Source: Algibacter luteus (lineage in GTDB: Bacteria > Bacteroidota > Bacteroidia > Flavobacteriales > Flavobacteriaceae). Taken from it: DNA of 64,000 bases. The notes beneath the pieces are model-generated. The model ran no database searches, was not told the DNA's origin, and worked only from the letters and a program-made list of their open reading frames with translations. Made by a program: the position numbers and the translations under genes. Shown one piece after another: positions 36,968-48,314 of this stretch. Each line of letters opens with the position of its first letter. Position 1 is the first letter of the stretch. The stretch spans positions 303,172 to 367,171 of the forward strand of contig NZ_FQYK01000004.1 in assembly GCF_900141715.1 (NCBI RefSeq). The letters run 5' to 3'.

Positions 36968-39877
36968 ATGTCTTTAAAAGCTTTAAAATCAGAACTATCG
37001 GGGGAATTGTATGATGACAATTTAATCAAATCAATTTATGCCACTGACGCGTCAGTTTATAGAAAACTGCCATTCGCTGTAGCTTATCCTAAAAATAATG
37101 ACGATTTAAAACAATTAATACAGTTTGCAAAGGCAAAAAACACCTCATTAATTCCAAGAACTGCTGGAACATCTTTAGCTGGACAATGTGTTGGCGACGG
37201 AATAATTGTAGATGTTTCAAAGTATTTTACAGACATTATTAATTTTGATGAAAAAAATAAAACCATTACCGTTCAACCTGGAGTGGTTCGCGATGTGTTA
37301 AATAATTACCTCAAACCTCACGGATTGTTTTTTAGTCCGAATACCTCCACATCAAATCGATGTATGATTGGAGGAATGGTAGGCAACAATTCTTCAGGAA
37401 CAACTTCTATTCAATATGGTGTTACTAGAGATAAAGTGTTAGAAATGCACACTATTTTGAGCGATGGAAGTGAAGTTGTTTTTGGTGAATTATCAAATGA
37501 TGAGTTTCAAGAGAAGTTAAAGCAAGATGATTTAGAAGGGCAGGTTTACAAGACGATTTTTGAAGAATTAAAGTCTGAAGCAGTACAAAAACAAGTTTTG
37601 AATCATTTTCCGAAGCCAGAAATACATCGAAGAAATACAGGTTATGCTATTGATGAATTGATTGCAACTAAAGTGTTTTCAAATTCTAATAGCAAATTCA
37701 ACATGTGCAAATTGCTTTCAGGAAGCGAGGGTACTTTGGCTTTTACAACACAAATTACACTTAAATTAGATAAGTTGCCACCGCAAGAAGCTGTCATGGT
37801 GGCAGTTCATTTTGATAGTATTAAAAATTGCATGCAAGCAGTAGAATCATTAATGGAACACAACCTATACGCTTGCGAAATGATGGATAAAACCATCTTA
37901 GACTGTACAAAACACAATAAAACCCAGCAAGATAACAGGCGGTTTATAATTGGAGATCCCAAAGCGATTTTAATGTGCGAAGTCAGGGCTGAAACTATTG
38001 AAGAGGTTGATAAACAGGCTCAAAAATTAGTAAATACCATTGAATCTACTGGCTTAAGTTATGCCTTCCCAACACTTAAGGGCGATAATATTAATAAGGC
38101 CAATGAATTGCGTAGCGCAGGTTTAGGGCTTTTAGGTAATATTATCGGAGATAAAAAAGGCGTGGCTTGTATTGAGGATACCGCTGTGGCCTTAACCGAT
38201 TTAGCCAATTATATAAACGAGTTTTCCGAGCTCATGCAAAAGCATAATCAAGATGCTATTTATTATGCACATGCTGGAGCAGGGGAGATTCATTTAAGAC
38301 CCATATTAGATATAAAAAAATCTACAGACGTTCATCTTTTTAGACTGATTACCACTGAAGTAGCACAATTAGTAAAATCTTATCGAGGCTCTATGAGTGG
38401 TGAACATGGCGATGGTATTGTTCGCTCAGAGTTTATCGAATTCATGATTGGTCAAGATAATTACAACATTTTAAAGCGCATAAAATTTGTATTTGATCCA
38501 GAGAATATATTCAATCCAGGAAAAATTGTCAATGCATTACCAATGGATGCGAACTTGCGCTACGTAAGTGATAGACAAGAACCTGAAATTGAAACCCTTT
38601 TAGATTTTTCAAAGTCTTTAGGCATTTTGAGAGAGGCTGAAAAATGTAATGGCTCTGGAGATTGCCGCAAGCTTCCTGAATTTGGCGGCACCATGTGCCC
38701 TAGTTATCGCGCTACCAGAAATGAGAAAGACACCACACGAGCAAGAGCGAATGCCTTACGTGAGTTTTTAACGAACTCTGAAAAGATAAACAAGTTTAAT
38801 CATACCGAACTAAAGGATGTATTCGATTTATGTTTAAGTTGTAAAGCCTGCAGTAGCGAATGCCCAAGTAGTGTTGATGTGGCAAGTTTAAAAGCGGAAT
38901 TTCAATATCAATATCAAAAAGAAAATGGCGTTCCTTTTCGTTCAAAACTATTCGCATATAATAACAGATTTAATGGCATAGGAAGCAAAGTACCTAAGCT
39001 TTCAAATTTTGTGTTTTCAAACCCGATTTTAGCTTCATTAATAAAGAAATCAATTGGAATTGCGTCAAAACGAAGTCTACCTTTAATTTCAAATATAAGT
39101 TTAGATAAATACCTTAAAAGTATTGATAGTCAGATATATAATAAAGATTATATAAAAAAAATTTATCTGTTTAACGATGAATTTACGAATCATTTAGATA
39201 CATCAATTGGAATAGATACTTTAGAACTTCTAACAGCATTAAACTATCAAGTTGAAGTGGTAAAAAATGAAGAATCTGGTCGGTCTTTTTTATCAAAAGG
39301 TTTGCTAAAGCAAGCTAAAGATTTTGCAAATAAAAATGTATCTATCTACAAAGATTTAATTTCAGAAGACACGCCGCTAATTGGTATTGAACCTTCGTCT
39401 ATATTAACGTTTAAAGATGAATACTTAAAATTAGCAGATGATAAAACTTCTGCAGAAGCGATAGCCAAACATTGCTTTTTAATAGAAGAATTCATTCAAC
39501 AAGAAATAGACTTAGGCAACATAACTCCTGATCAATTCACAACTCAGGAGCAAACAATTAAATTTCATGGGCATTGCCATCAAAAAGCAAGCTCTAATCA
39601 ATTATCCAGTTTTAAGGTATTAAATCTTCCAAAAAATTATAAAGTAACTATTATTCCGAGCGGATGTTGTGGTATGGCAGGAAGTTTCGGATACGAAAAA
39701 GAGCATTACGAGGTGAGTATGCAAATAGGCGAGCAAACGCTTTTTCCTGCAGTTAGAAAAGCATCTCAAGACACGATTATTTCAGCAAATGGCACAAGTT
39801 GTAGGCATCAAATAAAGGACGGAACACAGCGTGAAGCCAAACATCCAATCACCATTTTAAAAGAAGCACTTTTGTAG
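36968..39877 (+). CDS. FAD-linked oxidase fused to Fe-S and CCG domains (D-lactate/2-hydroxyacid dehydrogenase-like)
   Basis: A 969-residue cytoplasmic flavoprotein. Residues ~15-530 are an FAD-binding PCMH/oxidase-C unit, with PRTAGTSLAGQCVG, MIGGMVGNNSSGTTSIQYG and GEHGDGIVRSEF. Next come two Fe-S motifs: CNGSGDCRKLPEFGGTMCP (~557) and CLSCKACSSECP (~624). A CCG-type region ends the protein, with HGHCHQKASSN and SGCCGMAGSFGYE. The layout joins GlcD- and GlcF-type functions in one chain, as in membrane-associated D-lactate dehydrogenases. It probably passes electrons to quinones; the exact hydroxy acid is not known. Confidence 0.88.
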   Translation: MSLKALKSELSGELYDDNLIKSIYATDASVYRKLPFAVAYPKNNDDLKQLIQFAKAKNTSLIPRTAGTSLAGQCVGDGIIVDVSKYFTDIINFDEKNKTITVQPGVVRDVLNNYLKPHGLFFSPNTSTSNRCMIGGMVGNNSSGTTSIQYGVTRDKVLEMHTILSDGSEVVFGELSNDEFQEKLKQDDLEGQVYKTIFEELKSEAVQKQVLNHFPKPEIHRRNTGYAIDELIATKVFSNSNSKFNMCKLLSGSEGTLAFTTQITLKLDKLPPQEAVMVAVHFDSIKNCMQAVESLMEHNLYACEMMDKTILDCTKHNKTQQDNRRFIIGDPKAILMCEVRAETIEEVDKQAQKLVNTIESTGLSYAFPTLKGDNINKANELRSAGLGLLGNIIGDKKGVACIEDTAVALTDLANYINEFSELMQKHNQDAIYYAHAGAGEIHLRPILDIKKSTDVHLFRLITTEVAQLVKSYRGSMSGEHGDGIVRSEFIEFMIGQDNYNILKRIKFVFDPENIFNPGKIVNALPMDANLRYVSDRQEPEIETLLDFSKSLGILREAEKCNGSGDCRKLPEFGGTMCPSYRATRNEKDTTRARANALREFLTNSEKINKFNHTELKDVFDLCLSCKACSSECPSSVDVASLKAEFQYQYQKENGVPFRSKLFAYNNRFNGIGSKVPKLSNFVFSNPILASLIKKSIGIASKRSLPLISNISLDKYLKSIDSQIYNKDYIKKIYLFNDEFTNHLDTSIGIDTLELLTALNYQVEVVKNEESGRSFLSKGLLKQAKDFANKNVSIYKDLISEDTPLIGIEPSSILTFKDEYLKLADDKTSAEAIAKHCFLIEEFIQQEIDLGNITPDQFTTQEQTIKFHGHCHQKASSNQLSSFKVLNLPKNYKVTIIPSGCCGMAGSFGYEKEHYEVSMQIGEQTLFPAVRKASQDTIISANGTSCRHQIKDGTQREAKHPITILKEALL

Positions 39878-40003
39878 TCCAGCAATTAGAACTATAATTA
39901 TTTTAATAATGACACTCGAAATTTGTAAAGAAATAATAAAGTGAAATGTAATTTCATTTCCTTATTAATTGTATTAGCTTTATTTTAGCCAAAAATTATA
40001 ATT

Positions 40004-41065
40004 ATGGCTGGAAATTCCTTCGGAAAAATATTTAATTTAACAACTTACGGCGAATCTCACGGACCTGCTTTAGGTGGTGTTATTGATGGATGTCCTTCGG
40101 GAATTGCTTTAGATTTAGACGCGATTCAAGAAGAGTTGGACCGAAGAAAACCAGGTCAATCTGCTATTGTTACACAGCGTAAAGAGCCCGATACAGTTAA
40201 ATTTCATTCTGGAATTTTCGAAGGTGTAACTACCGGAACTTCAATTGGTTTTGTTATTGAGAATACTAACCAGAAATCTCACGATTATTCGCATATAAAA
40301 GACAGTTACCGACCTAGTCATGCCGATTATACATACGACAAAAAATATGGCGTTAGAGACTATCGCGGAGGTGGTCGTAGTTCTGCACGAGAAACTGCTT
40401 GTCGTGTTGTGGCTGGCGCCATTGCAAAACAAATGCTTAAAGGCATTGAAATAAAGGCTTATGTTTCAGGAGTTGGAACCATGAAGTTAAACACACCTTA
40501 TAACGAAATTGACCTGTCGCTCGTAGAGTCGAATATCGTGCGATGTCCAGATCTAGAAATGGCTAAAAAAATGGAAACATACATAAAAGAAGTACGCGGA
40601 AAAGGCGATACCGTTGGCGGTATTGTAAGTTGCGTAATTAAAAATGTGCCAGTAGGTTTAGGTGAACCCGTTTTTGATAAGCTACATGCCGAATTAGGTA
40701 AAGCAATGCTCTCTATAAATGCTGTAAAAGGATTTGAATACGGTAGTGGTTTCCACGGAAGTACTATGTACGGAAGTGAGCATAATGATGCCTTTAATAA
40801 TGATGGTACGACAAAAACAAATTACTCAGGTGGTATTCAAGGAGGAATCAGTAACGGAATGGATATTTATTTTAGTGTAGCGTTCAAACCAGTCGCCACA
40901 TTAATACAGAAATATGAAACTATCGATAAAGAAGGTAATACTGTAGAAATGCAAGGTAAAGGTCGCCACGACCCTTGTGTTGTGCCTAGAGCGGTACCTA
41001 TTGTAGAAGCCATGGCTGCATTGGTATTAGCCGATTTTCATTTAATAAATAAGCTTTATAATTAA
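40004..41065 (+). CDS. aroC: chorismate synthase
   Basis: A 353-residue enzyme for the last shikimate step (EPSP to chorismate, FMN-dependent). Family signatures are [20 protein letters not shown] at the start, [18 protein letters not shown] near residue 120 and [20 protein letters not shown] near the end. It is a single gene with a ~125-base spacer upstream and a convergent acyltransferase gene 6 bases downstream; no terminator is seen between them. Confidence 0.98.
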   Translation: MAGNSFGKIFNLTTYGESHGPALGGVIDGCPSGIALDLDAIQEELDRRKPGQSAIVTQRKEPDTVKFHSGIFEGVTTGTSIGFVIENTNQKSHDYSHIKDSYRPSHADYTYDKKYGVRDYRGGGRSSARETACRVVAGAIAKQMLKGIEIKAYVSGVGTMKLNTPYNEIDLSLVESNIVRCPDLEMAKKMETYIKEVRGKGDTVGGIVSCVIKNVPVGLGEPVFDKLHAELGKAMLSINAVKGFEYGSGFHGSTMYGSEHNDAFNNDGTTKTNYSGGIQGGISNGMDIYFSVAFKPVATLIQKYETIDKEGNTVEMQGKGRHDPCVVPRAVPIVEAMAALVLADFHLINKLYN

Positions 41066-41071
41066 TGTATT

Positions 41072-41953
41072 TTATTGTGGTTTTTTACCGCGATGTTTCC
41101 AGCGCTTATGTGTCCAGAAATAATACTCAGGAGCTTCTTGAATCTGCTCTTCAACGCGTTTTAAATAAAGATTTGTAATATCGAAATCTTTGTAGTCTTT
41201 AGTATTTCTAATGATATCTGTAAAAGTGGCTTCATAATGTCCGCGTTTTACTTTTTTAACTTTTAAAAAAAGCGAAACCATATCCAATCGTTTAGTTAAA
41301 ATTTCTGCACCAACATGCACAGGAACTTCAGTTCCCATAAATTCTTGCCAATAAATAGCTCTACTAAGTTTAGGCGATTGGTCAAAAACAAAACCATTAA
41401 GTGTTAATTCGTTGTCTTGTTTGGCTTTTATAAGCGTAGGAAACGTTTCTTTAGTTGTTATTAAATAGCTGTTGTATTTTGCCCGTATACGTTTTACTAG
41501 TGCGTCAAAATATCTATTACTTAGTCTTTTGTAAACCGCATACCCTTTGTGTCTAACGTGTGTTTGTAAAATAAAAACCCATTCCCAACTGGCATAATGC
41601 CCCATAAATAAAACAATACTTCTATTTTCTTTTTCAAGTTTATGAATCTCGTTTACATTAGTAAAAACATATCGCTTATGCATTTCAGCCTCCGAAATAG
41701 TAATCGATTTAATAGCTTCAAACATCATATCACTTAAATGATGATAAAATCGCTTCCTGATCAAAGCTATTTCTTCAGAGGTTTTTTCAGGGAATGATAA
41801 TTTTAAATTTTCGGTAACTACTTTCTTCCGATAGCCTATGATATAATACAATATCACATAAAAGACATCGGATAAAAAATATAATAATCTAAAAGGCAAT
41901 ACAGATATGACCCATAAAATGGGATAAACCAGAATATAAACTAGAAATTGCAT
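41072..41953 (-). CDS. LpxL/HtrB-like acyltransferase (lipid A or lysophospholipid)
   Basis: A 293-residue inner-membrane protein with an N-terminal hydrophobic anchor (LVYILVYPILWVISVLPFRLLYFLSDVFY, spanning residues 4-32). The catalytic HX4E motif is HYASWE near residue 119. Later, NGFVFDQSPK and VPVHVGAEILTKR match the Lip_A_acyltrans family, and YYFWTHKRWKHRGK is the usual C terminus. Such enzymes add secondary acyl chains to lipid A. It is divergent from the rhomboid gene. Confidence 0.88.
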   Translation of the reverse strand: MQFLVYILVYPILWVISVLPFRLLYFLSDVFYVILYYIIGYRKKVVTENLKLSFPEKTSEEIALIRKRFYHHLSDMMFEAIKSITISEAEMHKRYVFTNVNEIHKLEKENRSIVLFMGHYASWEWVFILQTHVRHKGYAVYKRLSNRYFDALVKRIRAKYNSYLITTKETFPTLIKAKQDNELTLNGFVFDQSPKLSRAIYWQEFMGTEVPVHVGAEILTKRLDMVSLFLKVKKVKRGHYEATFTDIIRNTKDYKDFDITNLYLKRVEEQIQEAPEYYFWTHKRWKHRGKKPQ

Positions 41954-42059
41954 GAATTAGTTTTAGATTTGTGGGACAAAAGTACATGAAATTTTTCATT
42001 CAAAATTTAGCATAAATAGAAGAAATATATGTTAATTTGATAATAAACGTTTATACCCT

Positions 42060-42710
42060 ATGGGCAAGTTAGATTTAGTAACAATGATAATAATTGCAGC
42101 AAATGTGATTATCTCTTATAAAGGATTTAGTGATTACAGTTTTTTTGAAAAATATAAGTTTCAAGTAGGGAGTGTGCAGCGTGGTGAACAAATAAGATTG
42201 TTTAGTTCTGGTTTTCTACATGCCGATACACAACACTTGTTATTTAATATGTTAAGTTTATACTTCTTCGCAGACGTTGTTATTGATCTTTTAAACCCTT
42301 TTCAATTTTCACTTATTTACTTAGGGAGTTTATTGTTAGGAAGTTTGTTATCCCTTTATTTTCATAAAAACGAATATCATTATAGCGCCGTTGGAGCCAG
42401 TGGAGCCGTTAGTGGCATTATTTATTCTGCTATACTTTTGCAACCGGGAATGAAATTATTATTCTTTTTTATTCCAATACCAATTCCTGCTTATCTCTTT
42501 GGAATTGGTTATTTGTTATATTCTATTTACGGGATGAAAAATAGAATTGGAAATATTGGTCATGATGCGCATTTTGGTGGCGCCGTGGGCGGTTATTTAA
42601 TTACCTTAATACTTTCACCTTGGCTATTTAAAACCAACTTACTTATGGTGGTCTTGTTAGCTATTCCTATTATTTTGCTTTTTGGCTTAAAGAAAATGGG
42701 TAAAATGTAA
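42060..42710 (+). CDS. rhomboid-family intramembrane serine protease
   Basis: A 216-residue protein with six predicted membrane segments. The catalytic dyad is S114 in GASGAVSG and H171 in GHDAHFGGAVGG; H59 and N63 (ADTQHLLFNML) form the oxyanion-hole region. An HxxxN pattern and the length fit an active small bacterial rhomboid. It cleaves membrane proteins within the bilayer; substrates are unknown. A 167-base AT-rich spacer separates it from lon. Confidence 0.93.
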   Translation: MGKLDLVTMIIIAANVIISYKGFSDYSFFEKYKFQVGSVQRGEQIRLFSSGFLHADTQHLLFNMLSLYFFADVVIDLLNPFQFSLIYLGSLLLGSLLSLYFHKNEYHYSAVGASGAVSGIIYSAILLQPGMKLLFFFIPIPIPAYLFGIGYLLYSIYGMKNRIGNIGHDAHFGGAVGGYLITLILSPWLFKTNLLMVVLLAIPIILLFGLKKMGKM

Positions 42711-42877
42711 TATTTAAAGTGTTAATTTTCTGAATTGGCATAGCTATTGAAATTATAAGTATGTTGAGTCGATATATTTAATATTAAAATATTGATTATC
42801 AACATTTTAAAAAATTGCTTTTATTAATAAAATAAATGGTCTAATTTGTTTTCTGACAGTTTGACCTAATAAGATAT

Positions 42878-45328
42878 ATGAAGAAATCAAAATTTACAAC
42901 TCTTGACAGTTTGTCATTACAGGAATTTGATGAAAACTCAGAATTAATTCCGTTAATGACACCGGAGGATGAAGAAGCTATAAATAACGAAGAATTACCA
43001 GAAACTCTACCAATTCTATCGTTAAGAAATACGGTGTTATTTCCAGGAGTGGTTATCCCAATTACTGCAGGACGAGATAAGTCTATAAAACTTATAAACG
43101 ACGCCAATAAGGGAGGAAAAGTTATTGGAGTCGTGGCTCAAAAAGATGAATCAGTTGAAAACCCTTCAGCAAAAGAAATTCATGAAACGGGAACTGTAGC
43201 TAGAATATTACGAGTTTTAAAAATGCCAGATGGCAACGTCACAGTAATTATACAAGGAAAAAAGCGTTTTAAAGTAGCCGAAGTTTTAACTGAAGAACCT
43301 TACATGAATGCTACCATTAGAGACATTCCTGAAGCCAAACCTGCTTTAAAAAATAAAGAATTCACGGCAATTATTGACTCAATAAAAGATTTGGCCTTAG
43401 AAATCATAAAGGAAAGTCCAAATATCCCTAGTGAGGCTTCCTTCGCGATAAAAAATATAGAAAGTAATTCATTTTTGGTCAATTTCGTGTCTTCAAATAT
43501 GAATCTTTCAGTAGCTGAAAAGCAAGAGCTTTTAGAGATTAACGATCTGAAAGAACGTGCTTTAGCGACTTTAAAATACATGAATGTTGAGTTTCAAAAA
43601 TTAGAACTTAAGAATGATATTCAGTCTAAAGTTCAAATGGATATGAGCCAACAACAACGTGAGTATTTCTTGCATCAGCAAATGAAAACCATTCAAGAAG
43701 AATTGGGTGGTGTAAGTCATGATGAGGAAATTGATGAAATGAAGGCTAAGGCTAGCGAAAAGCTTTGGGACGAAAAAGTGGCTAAGCATTTCGAGAAAGA
43801 AATTGCAAAGTTACAACGCATGAATCCCCAGGTTGCCGAATACTCAATTCAAAGAAACTATTTAGAGTTGTTTTTAGATTTACCATGGAATGAGTTTAGT
43901 GACGATAAATTCGACTTAAAGCGTGCCATGAAAATCTTAGATAGAGATCATTTTGGTTTAGAAGATGTAAAACGCAGAATTATAGAATATCTAGCTGTTT
44001 TAAAGCTTCGTAACGATATGAAATCTCCAATCTTATGTCTTTACGGCCCTCCAGGAGTCGGTAAAACATCTTTAGGAAAGTCTATCGCAGAGGCTTTAGG
44101 ACGAGAGTATGTGAGAGTATCTTTAGGAGGTTTAAGAGATGAAGCTGAAATTCGCGGACATAGAAAAACATACATTGGCGCTATGCCAGGGCGAATTATC
44201 CAAAGTCTTAAAAAGGCTGGAACGTCAAATCCTGTTTTTGTTTTAGATGAGATTGATAAGTTATCCAATTCGCATCAAGGCGATCCATCTTCTGCGATGC
44301 TAGAGGTTTTAGATCCAGAACAAAATAACGAGTTTTATGATAACTTTTTAGAAATGGGTTACGACCTTTCTAAAGTCATGTTTATAGCAACATCAAATAG
44401 TTTATCAACCATTCAACCAGCCTTATTAGACCGAATGGAAATTATAAATGTTACAGGGTATACCATTGAAGAAAAGGTAGAAATTGCAAAACGCCATTTG
44501 TTACCAAAACAGCTTAAAGAACATGGTTTAACCGATAAGCATTTAAAGATTGGAAAGCCACAATTAGAAAAGATTGTTGAAGGCTATACCAGAGAATCTG
44601 GAGTTCGTGGACTGGAAAAACAAGTAGCAAAAATGGTGCGTTATGCAGCTAAAAATATTGCTATGGAAGAAGAATACAATATTAAAGTTACAAACGAAAA
44701 TATAATTGAAGTATTAGGAGGTCCGAAATTAGAGCGTGATAAATACGAAAACAATAATGTGGCTGGTGTTGTTACAGGATTAGCTTGGACACGTGTTGGT
44801 GGCGATATATTATTTATAGAATCTATTCTATCAAAAGGAAAAGGAGCCATGACTATTACTGGTAATTTAGGTAAAGTCATGAAAGAGTCCGCCACAATTG
44901 CTATGGAATATATAAAGTCTAACGCTCAAGAATTTGGTGTAGATAGCACTATTTTTGAAAAGTATAATGTGCATATACATGTACCGGAAGGTGCTACTCC
45001 TAAAGATGGACCAAGTGCAGGTGTAACTATGTTAACTTCTTTAGTATCTTTATTTACACAACGAAAAGTAAAGAAAAGCTTAGCCATGACAGGTGAAATT
45101 ACGCTTCGAGGAAAAGTGCTTCCAGTAGGAGGAATAAAAGAAAAGATTTTGGCTGCCAAACGTGCTAGAATCAAGGAGATTCTTTTGTGTGAAGACAACA
45201 GACGTGATATTGAAGAGATCAAGCCAGAATATTTAAAAGGACTTACTTTTCATTATGTATCAGACATGAGCGATGTCATAAAAATAGCAGTAACAAAGCA
45301 AAAAGTAAAGCATGCCAAAAAATTATAG
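42878..45328 (+). CDS. lon: endopeptidase La (ATP-dependent Lon protease)
   Basis: An 816-residue Lon with all family parts. The N-terminal substrate-binding domain starts at ~45 ([18 protein letters not shown]), the AAA+ module has Walker A GPPGVGKT at 390-397 and Walker [11 protein letters not shown], and the Ser-Lys protease domain has S713 in [10 protein letters not shown] and K756 in GGIKEKIL. It degrades misfolded and regulatory proteins in the cytoplasm. It overlaps the start of the next gene by 17 bases. Confidence 0.98.
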   Translation: MKKSKFTTLDSLSLQEFDENSELIPLMTPEDEEAINNEELPETLPILSLRNTVLFPGVVIPITAGRDKSIKLINDANKGGKVIGVVAQKDESVENPSAKEIHETGTVARILRVLKMPDGNVTVIIQGKKRFKVAEVLTEEPYMNATIRDIPEAKPALKNKEFTAIIDSIKDLALEIIKESPNIPSEASFAIKNIESNSFLVNFVSSNMNLSVAEKQELLEINDLKERALATLKYMNVEFQKLELKNDIQSKVQMDMSQQQREYFLHQQMKTIQEELGGVSHDEEIDEMKAKASEKLWDEKVAKHFEKEIAKLQRMNPQVAEYSIQRNYLELFLDLPWNEFSDDKFDLKRAMKILDRDHFGLEDVKRRIIEYLAVLKLRNDMKSPILCLYGPPGVGKTSLGKSIAEALGREYVRVSLGGLRDEAEIRGHRKTYIGAMPGRIIQSLKKAGTSNPVFVLDEIDKLSNSHQGDPSSAMLEVLDPEQNNEFYDNFLEMGYDLSKVMFIATSNSLSTIQPALLDRMEIINVTGYTIEEKVEIAKRHLLPKQLKEHGLTDKHLKIGKPQLEKIVEGYTRESGVRGLEKQVAKMVRYAAKNIAMEEEYNIKVTNENIIEVLGGPKLERDKYENNNVAGVVTGLAWTRVGGDILFIESILSKGKGAMTITGNLGKVMKESATIAMEYIKSNAQEFGVDSTIFEKYNVHIHVPEGATPKDGPSAGVTMLTSLVSLFTQRKVKKSLAMTGEITLRGKVLPVGGIKEKILAAKRARIKEILLCEDNRRDIEEIKPEYLKGLTFHYVSDMSDVIKIAVTKQKVKHAKKL

Positions 45329-45839
45329 TTTTATTTTTCTTTTTATTGTCTTGTGTACTTCTGTAGTGAATTTACAGGCACAGACTAAAATAGCCTATAA
45401 AGATGTACTCTTAAATGGAAAACCAGCAAGATTAAATTTGTCAACCGGAGAGTTTATTTTTATTGGGTCTGACGGAAATGATTCTATCGTAAAGGCAAAA
45501 CGACCTGATGAGGATTATTCAATAGAGCGATTAAATTATCACATTGTAGAACCTGGTGAAAACCTATTAGAAATTTCTGGTCAATATGGTCTTACATTGA
45601 GTGAAATTAAAGCAGCTAATAATTTAAAAACAACTTTAGTAAGTGTAGGGCAAAAGCTTAGAGTTCGAAATATTGAAGATGAAGACGTTAATAATTCAGA
45701 GAGTATATGGATAGTTTCAAAAGGGCATACGTTATACTATATTTCTAAAAAAACAGGAATAAGTGTTGAAACTATAAAACGCCTAAACGGATTAAAAGGT
45801 AATAACTTGGCTATAGGGCAAAAATTATATTTGAAATAG
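45312..45839 (+). CDS. secreted LysM-domain protein
   Basis: A 175-residue exported protein with a signal peptide ([18 protein letters not shown]). Two LysM modules follow, at ~75-120 ([18 protein letters not shown]) and ~130-175 ([17 protein letters not shown]), each ending in the GQKL pattern. LysM binds N-acetylglucosamine in peptidoglycan. There is no catalytic domain, so it is probably an adaptor. It begins 17 bases before the lon stop and is followed by porQ after 75 bases. Confidence 0.85.
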   Translation: MPKNYSFIFLFIVLCTSVVNLQAQTKIAYKDVLLNGKPARLNLSTGEFIFIGSDGNDSIVKAKRPDEDYSIERLNYHIVEPGENLLEISGQYGLTLSEIKAANNLKTTLVSVGQKLRVRNIEDEDVNNSESIWIVSKGHTLYYISKKTGISVETIKRLNGLKGNNLAIGQKLYLK

Positions 45840-45914
45840 AAATATAAACTTCGAAAAAAATAAAAGATGCATGATACCGTTTTAGTATAGATTCATTTAC
45901 TTTGCATCCAAAAT

Positions 45915-46934
45915 ATGCTAAAAAAAGTTATCACATTTTTTTGTTTATCATTAGCTTCTCTCACTATGGCTCAAGTAGGAGGTGAAACTACATACCAATT
46001 TCTTAATTTGGTTTCTTCGCCTAGACAAGCGGCGCTAGGTGGTAAAGTGCTAACTAATATTGATTACGACGTTACACAAGCCTTATTTAATCCAGCAACA
46101 ATAAATGTTGAAATGGATAATCAATTGGCTTTAAATTATACAAGTTATTTAGGAGACATAGGTTATGGAACTGCATCTTATGCTTATACAATAGACAGAA
46201 GGACGCAAACTTTCCATGCAGGTATAACTTATATTAATTATGGCGATTTTGATGGATATGATGAAGCTGGAAACTCTACCGGAACATTTACAGGTAACGA
46301 AACCGCATTATCTTTTGGCTACGCCACACAAATTGATTACTCCGATTTTTATTTCGGCGCAAGCGTAAAGCTAATAACCTCAAAACTAGAACAATATAAT
46401 TCTTTTGGAGCTGCTGCAGATTTAGGGATAATATACATTAATGAAAAATTAGACTTTAATGCAGCTCTAGTAGTAAGGAATTTAGGTTCGCAAATTACCA
46501 CGTATGCAGGATTAAAAGAAAAAATACCTTTTGAGGTTGCATTTGGTATGTCGCAACGTTTAGAAAATGTGCCTATTCGGTGGCATGTAACACTTGAAAA
46601 TCTTCAGGAATGGCCAATTTCAAGATCAAATCCAGCACGAACTACTAGCGACTTATCTGGAAATCAGTCTTCAGAAAAAATTGGTTTCCTTGGTCAAGTG
46701 ATGAGGCATACCATAGTTGGAGCTGAAATTTTCCCTGAGGGCGGTTTTAATATTAGGTTAGGCTATAATTTTAGAAGAGGCGAGGAGTTAAGAATTGTTG
46801 ATCAGCGGAATTTTTCTGGTTTGTCAGCAGGAATTTCTATAAAAATGAATAAAATGCGTTTTAGTTATACGCATGCAAAATATACAAGTGCGGCAAATTC
46901 TAATTTTTTCGGTTTACAAATTGATTTGCAATAA
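45915..46934 (+). CDS. porQ: type IX secretion system protein PorQ
   Basis: A 339-residue outer-membrane barrel protein of the T9SS cell-surface attachment complex, in which PorQ acts with PorU, PorV and PorZ. The signal peptide is followed by the family opening QVGGETTYQFLNLVSSPRQA and ALGGKVLTNIDYDVTQALFN, with a barrel of FadL/PorV type to the C-terminal FFGLQIDLQ. The lon-LysM-porQ-cmk order is common in Flavobacteriaceae. Its cargo types, proteins with type A and type B sorting domains, are encoded at 56196-64000. Confidence 0.92.
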   Translation: MLKKVITFFCLSLASLTMAQVGGETTYQFLNLVSSPRQAALGGKVLTNIDYDVTQALFNPATINVEMDNQLALNYTSYLGDIGYGTASYAYTIDRRTQTFHAGITYINYGDFDGYDEAGNSTGTFTGNETALSFGYATQIDYSDFYFGASVKLITSKLEQYNSFGAAADLGIIYINEKLDFNAALVVRNLGSQITTYAGLKEKIPFEVAFGMSQRLENVPIRWHVTLENLQEWPISRSNPARTTSDLSGNQSSEKIGFLGQVMRHTIVGAEIFPEGGFNIRLGYNFRRGEELRIVDQRNFSGLSAGISIKMNKMRFSYTHAKYTSAANSNFFGLQIDLQ

Positions 46935-46958
46935 ATCGTTTTTAAACTTATTACATTT

Positions 46959-46966
46959 TAAATTTG
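46959..46966 (+). promoter_or_regulatory. candidate -7 box upstream of cmk
   Basis: TAAATTTG matches TAnnTTTG exactly, with a T-rich -33-like stretch (46939-46943) about 16 bases upstream. It is 22 bases before the cmk start. Confidence 0.4.
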
Positions 46967-46988
46967 CATCCTTCAAACACAAGCAGCA

Positions 46989-47684
46989 ATGAATAAAATT
47001 ACAATCGCGATAGATGGTTTCTCTTCAACTGGAAAAAGCACCGTAGCAAAGCAACTTGCTAAAGCCTTAGGCTACATTTATGTTGATACAGGTGCCATGT
47101 ATAGAGCGGTAACATTTTATGCTATGGATAGAGGGTTGATTAACGAAAGTGATTTTAACGTTGAGGCCTTAATTTATCAATTACCAAAAATTTCAATTAG
47201 TTTTAAGTTTAATGAAGCATTAGGTTTTGCTGAAGTGTATTTAAACGGAAAAAATATTGAAAAGAAGATTAGAACACTGGAAGTTTCAAGTTTTGTTAGT
47301 AAAGTTGCTGCTATTTCAGAAGTACGTCAAAAATTGGTTGAGCAACAGCAAAAAATGGGGCAGGATAAAGGCGTAGTTATGGATGGCAGAGACATTGGTA
47401 CCGTAGTTTTCCCTGAAGCCGAACTTAAATTATTTATGACAGCTTCAGCTGAAACAAGAGCTAAACGTCGTTATCAAGAGCTATTAGAGCGTGGAGAACA
47501 AGTGTCTTATGAAGATGTATTGGCTAATGTACAGGAGCGGGATCATATTGATTCTACACGAGAAGATTCACCATTAACAAAAGCCAAAGATGCTATTGAG
47601 ATAGATAATTCTAATATGACTTTAGATGAGCAATTCAATAAAATATTTCAGTTAGCAAATATGACTATTGAAGATTTGGAATAG
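46989..47684 (+). CDS. cmk: cytidylate kinase
   Basis: A 231-residue NMP kinase that phosphorylates CMP and dCMP. The P-loop FSSTGKSTVAKQLAKAL is at ~11-27 and YVDTGAMYRAVTFYA binds CMP. GRDIGTVVFPEAELKLFMTA and DSPLTKAKDAIEIDNS complete the family pattern. It is the last gene of the lon-LysM-porQ run and is closed by a strong bidirectional terminator. Confidence 0.97.
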   Translation: MNKITIAIDGFSSTGKSTVAKQLAKALGYIYVDTGAMYRAVTFYAMDRGLINESDFNVEALIYQLPKISISFKFNEALGFAEVYLNGKNIEKKIRTLEVSSFVSKVAAISEVRQKLVEQQQKMGQDKGVVMDGRDIGTVVFPEAELKLFMTASAETRAKRRYQELLERGEQVSYEDVLANVQERDHIDSTREDSPLTKAKDAIEIDNSNMTLDEQFNKIFQLANMTIEDLE

Positions 47685-47717
47685 CATCATTATAGATTAC
47701 TGATAAATGTATTGCAT

Positions 47718-47752
47718 AAAAAAAGAACCTTGACATCAAGGTTCTTTTTTTT
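47718..47752. terminator. bidirectional terminator between cmk and the Kbp-like gene
   Basis: AGAACCTTG (47724-47732) pairs with CAAGGTTCT (47737-47745) around ACAT, with an A run before and a T run after. It serves the converging genes on both sides. Confidence 0.9.
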
Positions 47753-47766
47753 TGTTTTTTTTATTC

Positions 47767-48144
47767 CTATAATTTTGGAATAACTAATTCTTGATCTGGA
47801 TGAATTAAATCTGGATTCTTCAAGATATTCGTGTTTGCTTTAAAAATAGCATTATATTTTGATGCATTACCATAATAGTGCTTAGCTATTTTGCCTAAAG
47901 TCTCACCTTTTTTTACAGTATGTCTTGCATAAACACTATCGTCTGCAACCGTTATATTTGCCATAATGTCTTTTGGGTTTTCACCACCTATTTCTTTTAT
48001 TTTATCCCAAAGAATGTCTTTTTCGTAAGGCGTACTAGCCATTCCTTTAATTTTAAGAACACCGTTTTCTTCAGTTACTTTACCATCTTTAATATTAAGT
48101 GCTTCCCCTAAGCTCAACACTTCTTGATACTTTGCTTTTACCAT
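47767..48144 (-). CDS. BON-LysM protein, Kbp/YgaU-like
   Basis: A 125-residue cytoplasmic-type protein with no signal peptide. Residues 1-~65 are a BON-like domain (LNIKDGKVTEENGVLKIKG) and ~70-125 a LysM (ARHTVKKGETLGKIAKHYYG to DQELVIPKL). This is the layout of E. coli Kbp (YgaU), a potassium-binding protein. It is alone on the minus strand. Potassium binding is inferred by similarity and cannot be confirmed from motifs. Confidence 0.85.
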   Translation of the reverse strand: MVKAKYQEVLSLGEALNIKDGKVTEENGVLKIKGMASTPYEKDILWDKIKEIGGENPKDIMANITVADDSVYARHTVKKGETLGKIAKHYYGNASKYNAIFKANTNILKNPDLIHPDQELVIPKL

Positions 48145-48314
48145 GATTTTGTAAATTTTTAATTGTAATTAATTGTTATCAACAATATAATAAAATATTC
48201 CAATGATTTGTAAAATATTACTTATTTAATTGCCACTAAATTTAAGACACATTTAGTTAAAAAAGTCACTGTTATTTTATTTTCTCATTTTTAGGTATTT
48301 ATATCAATATTATG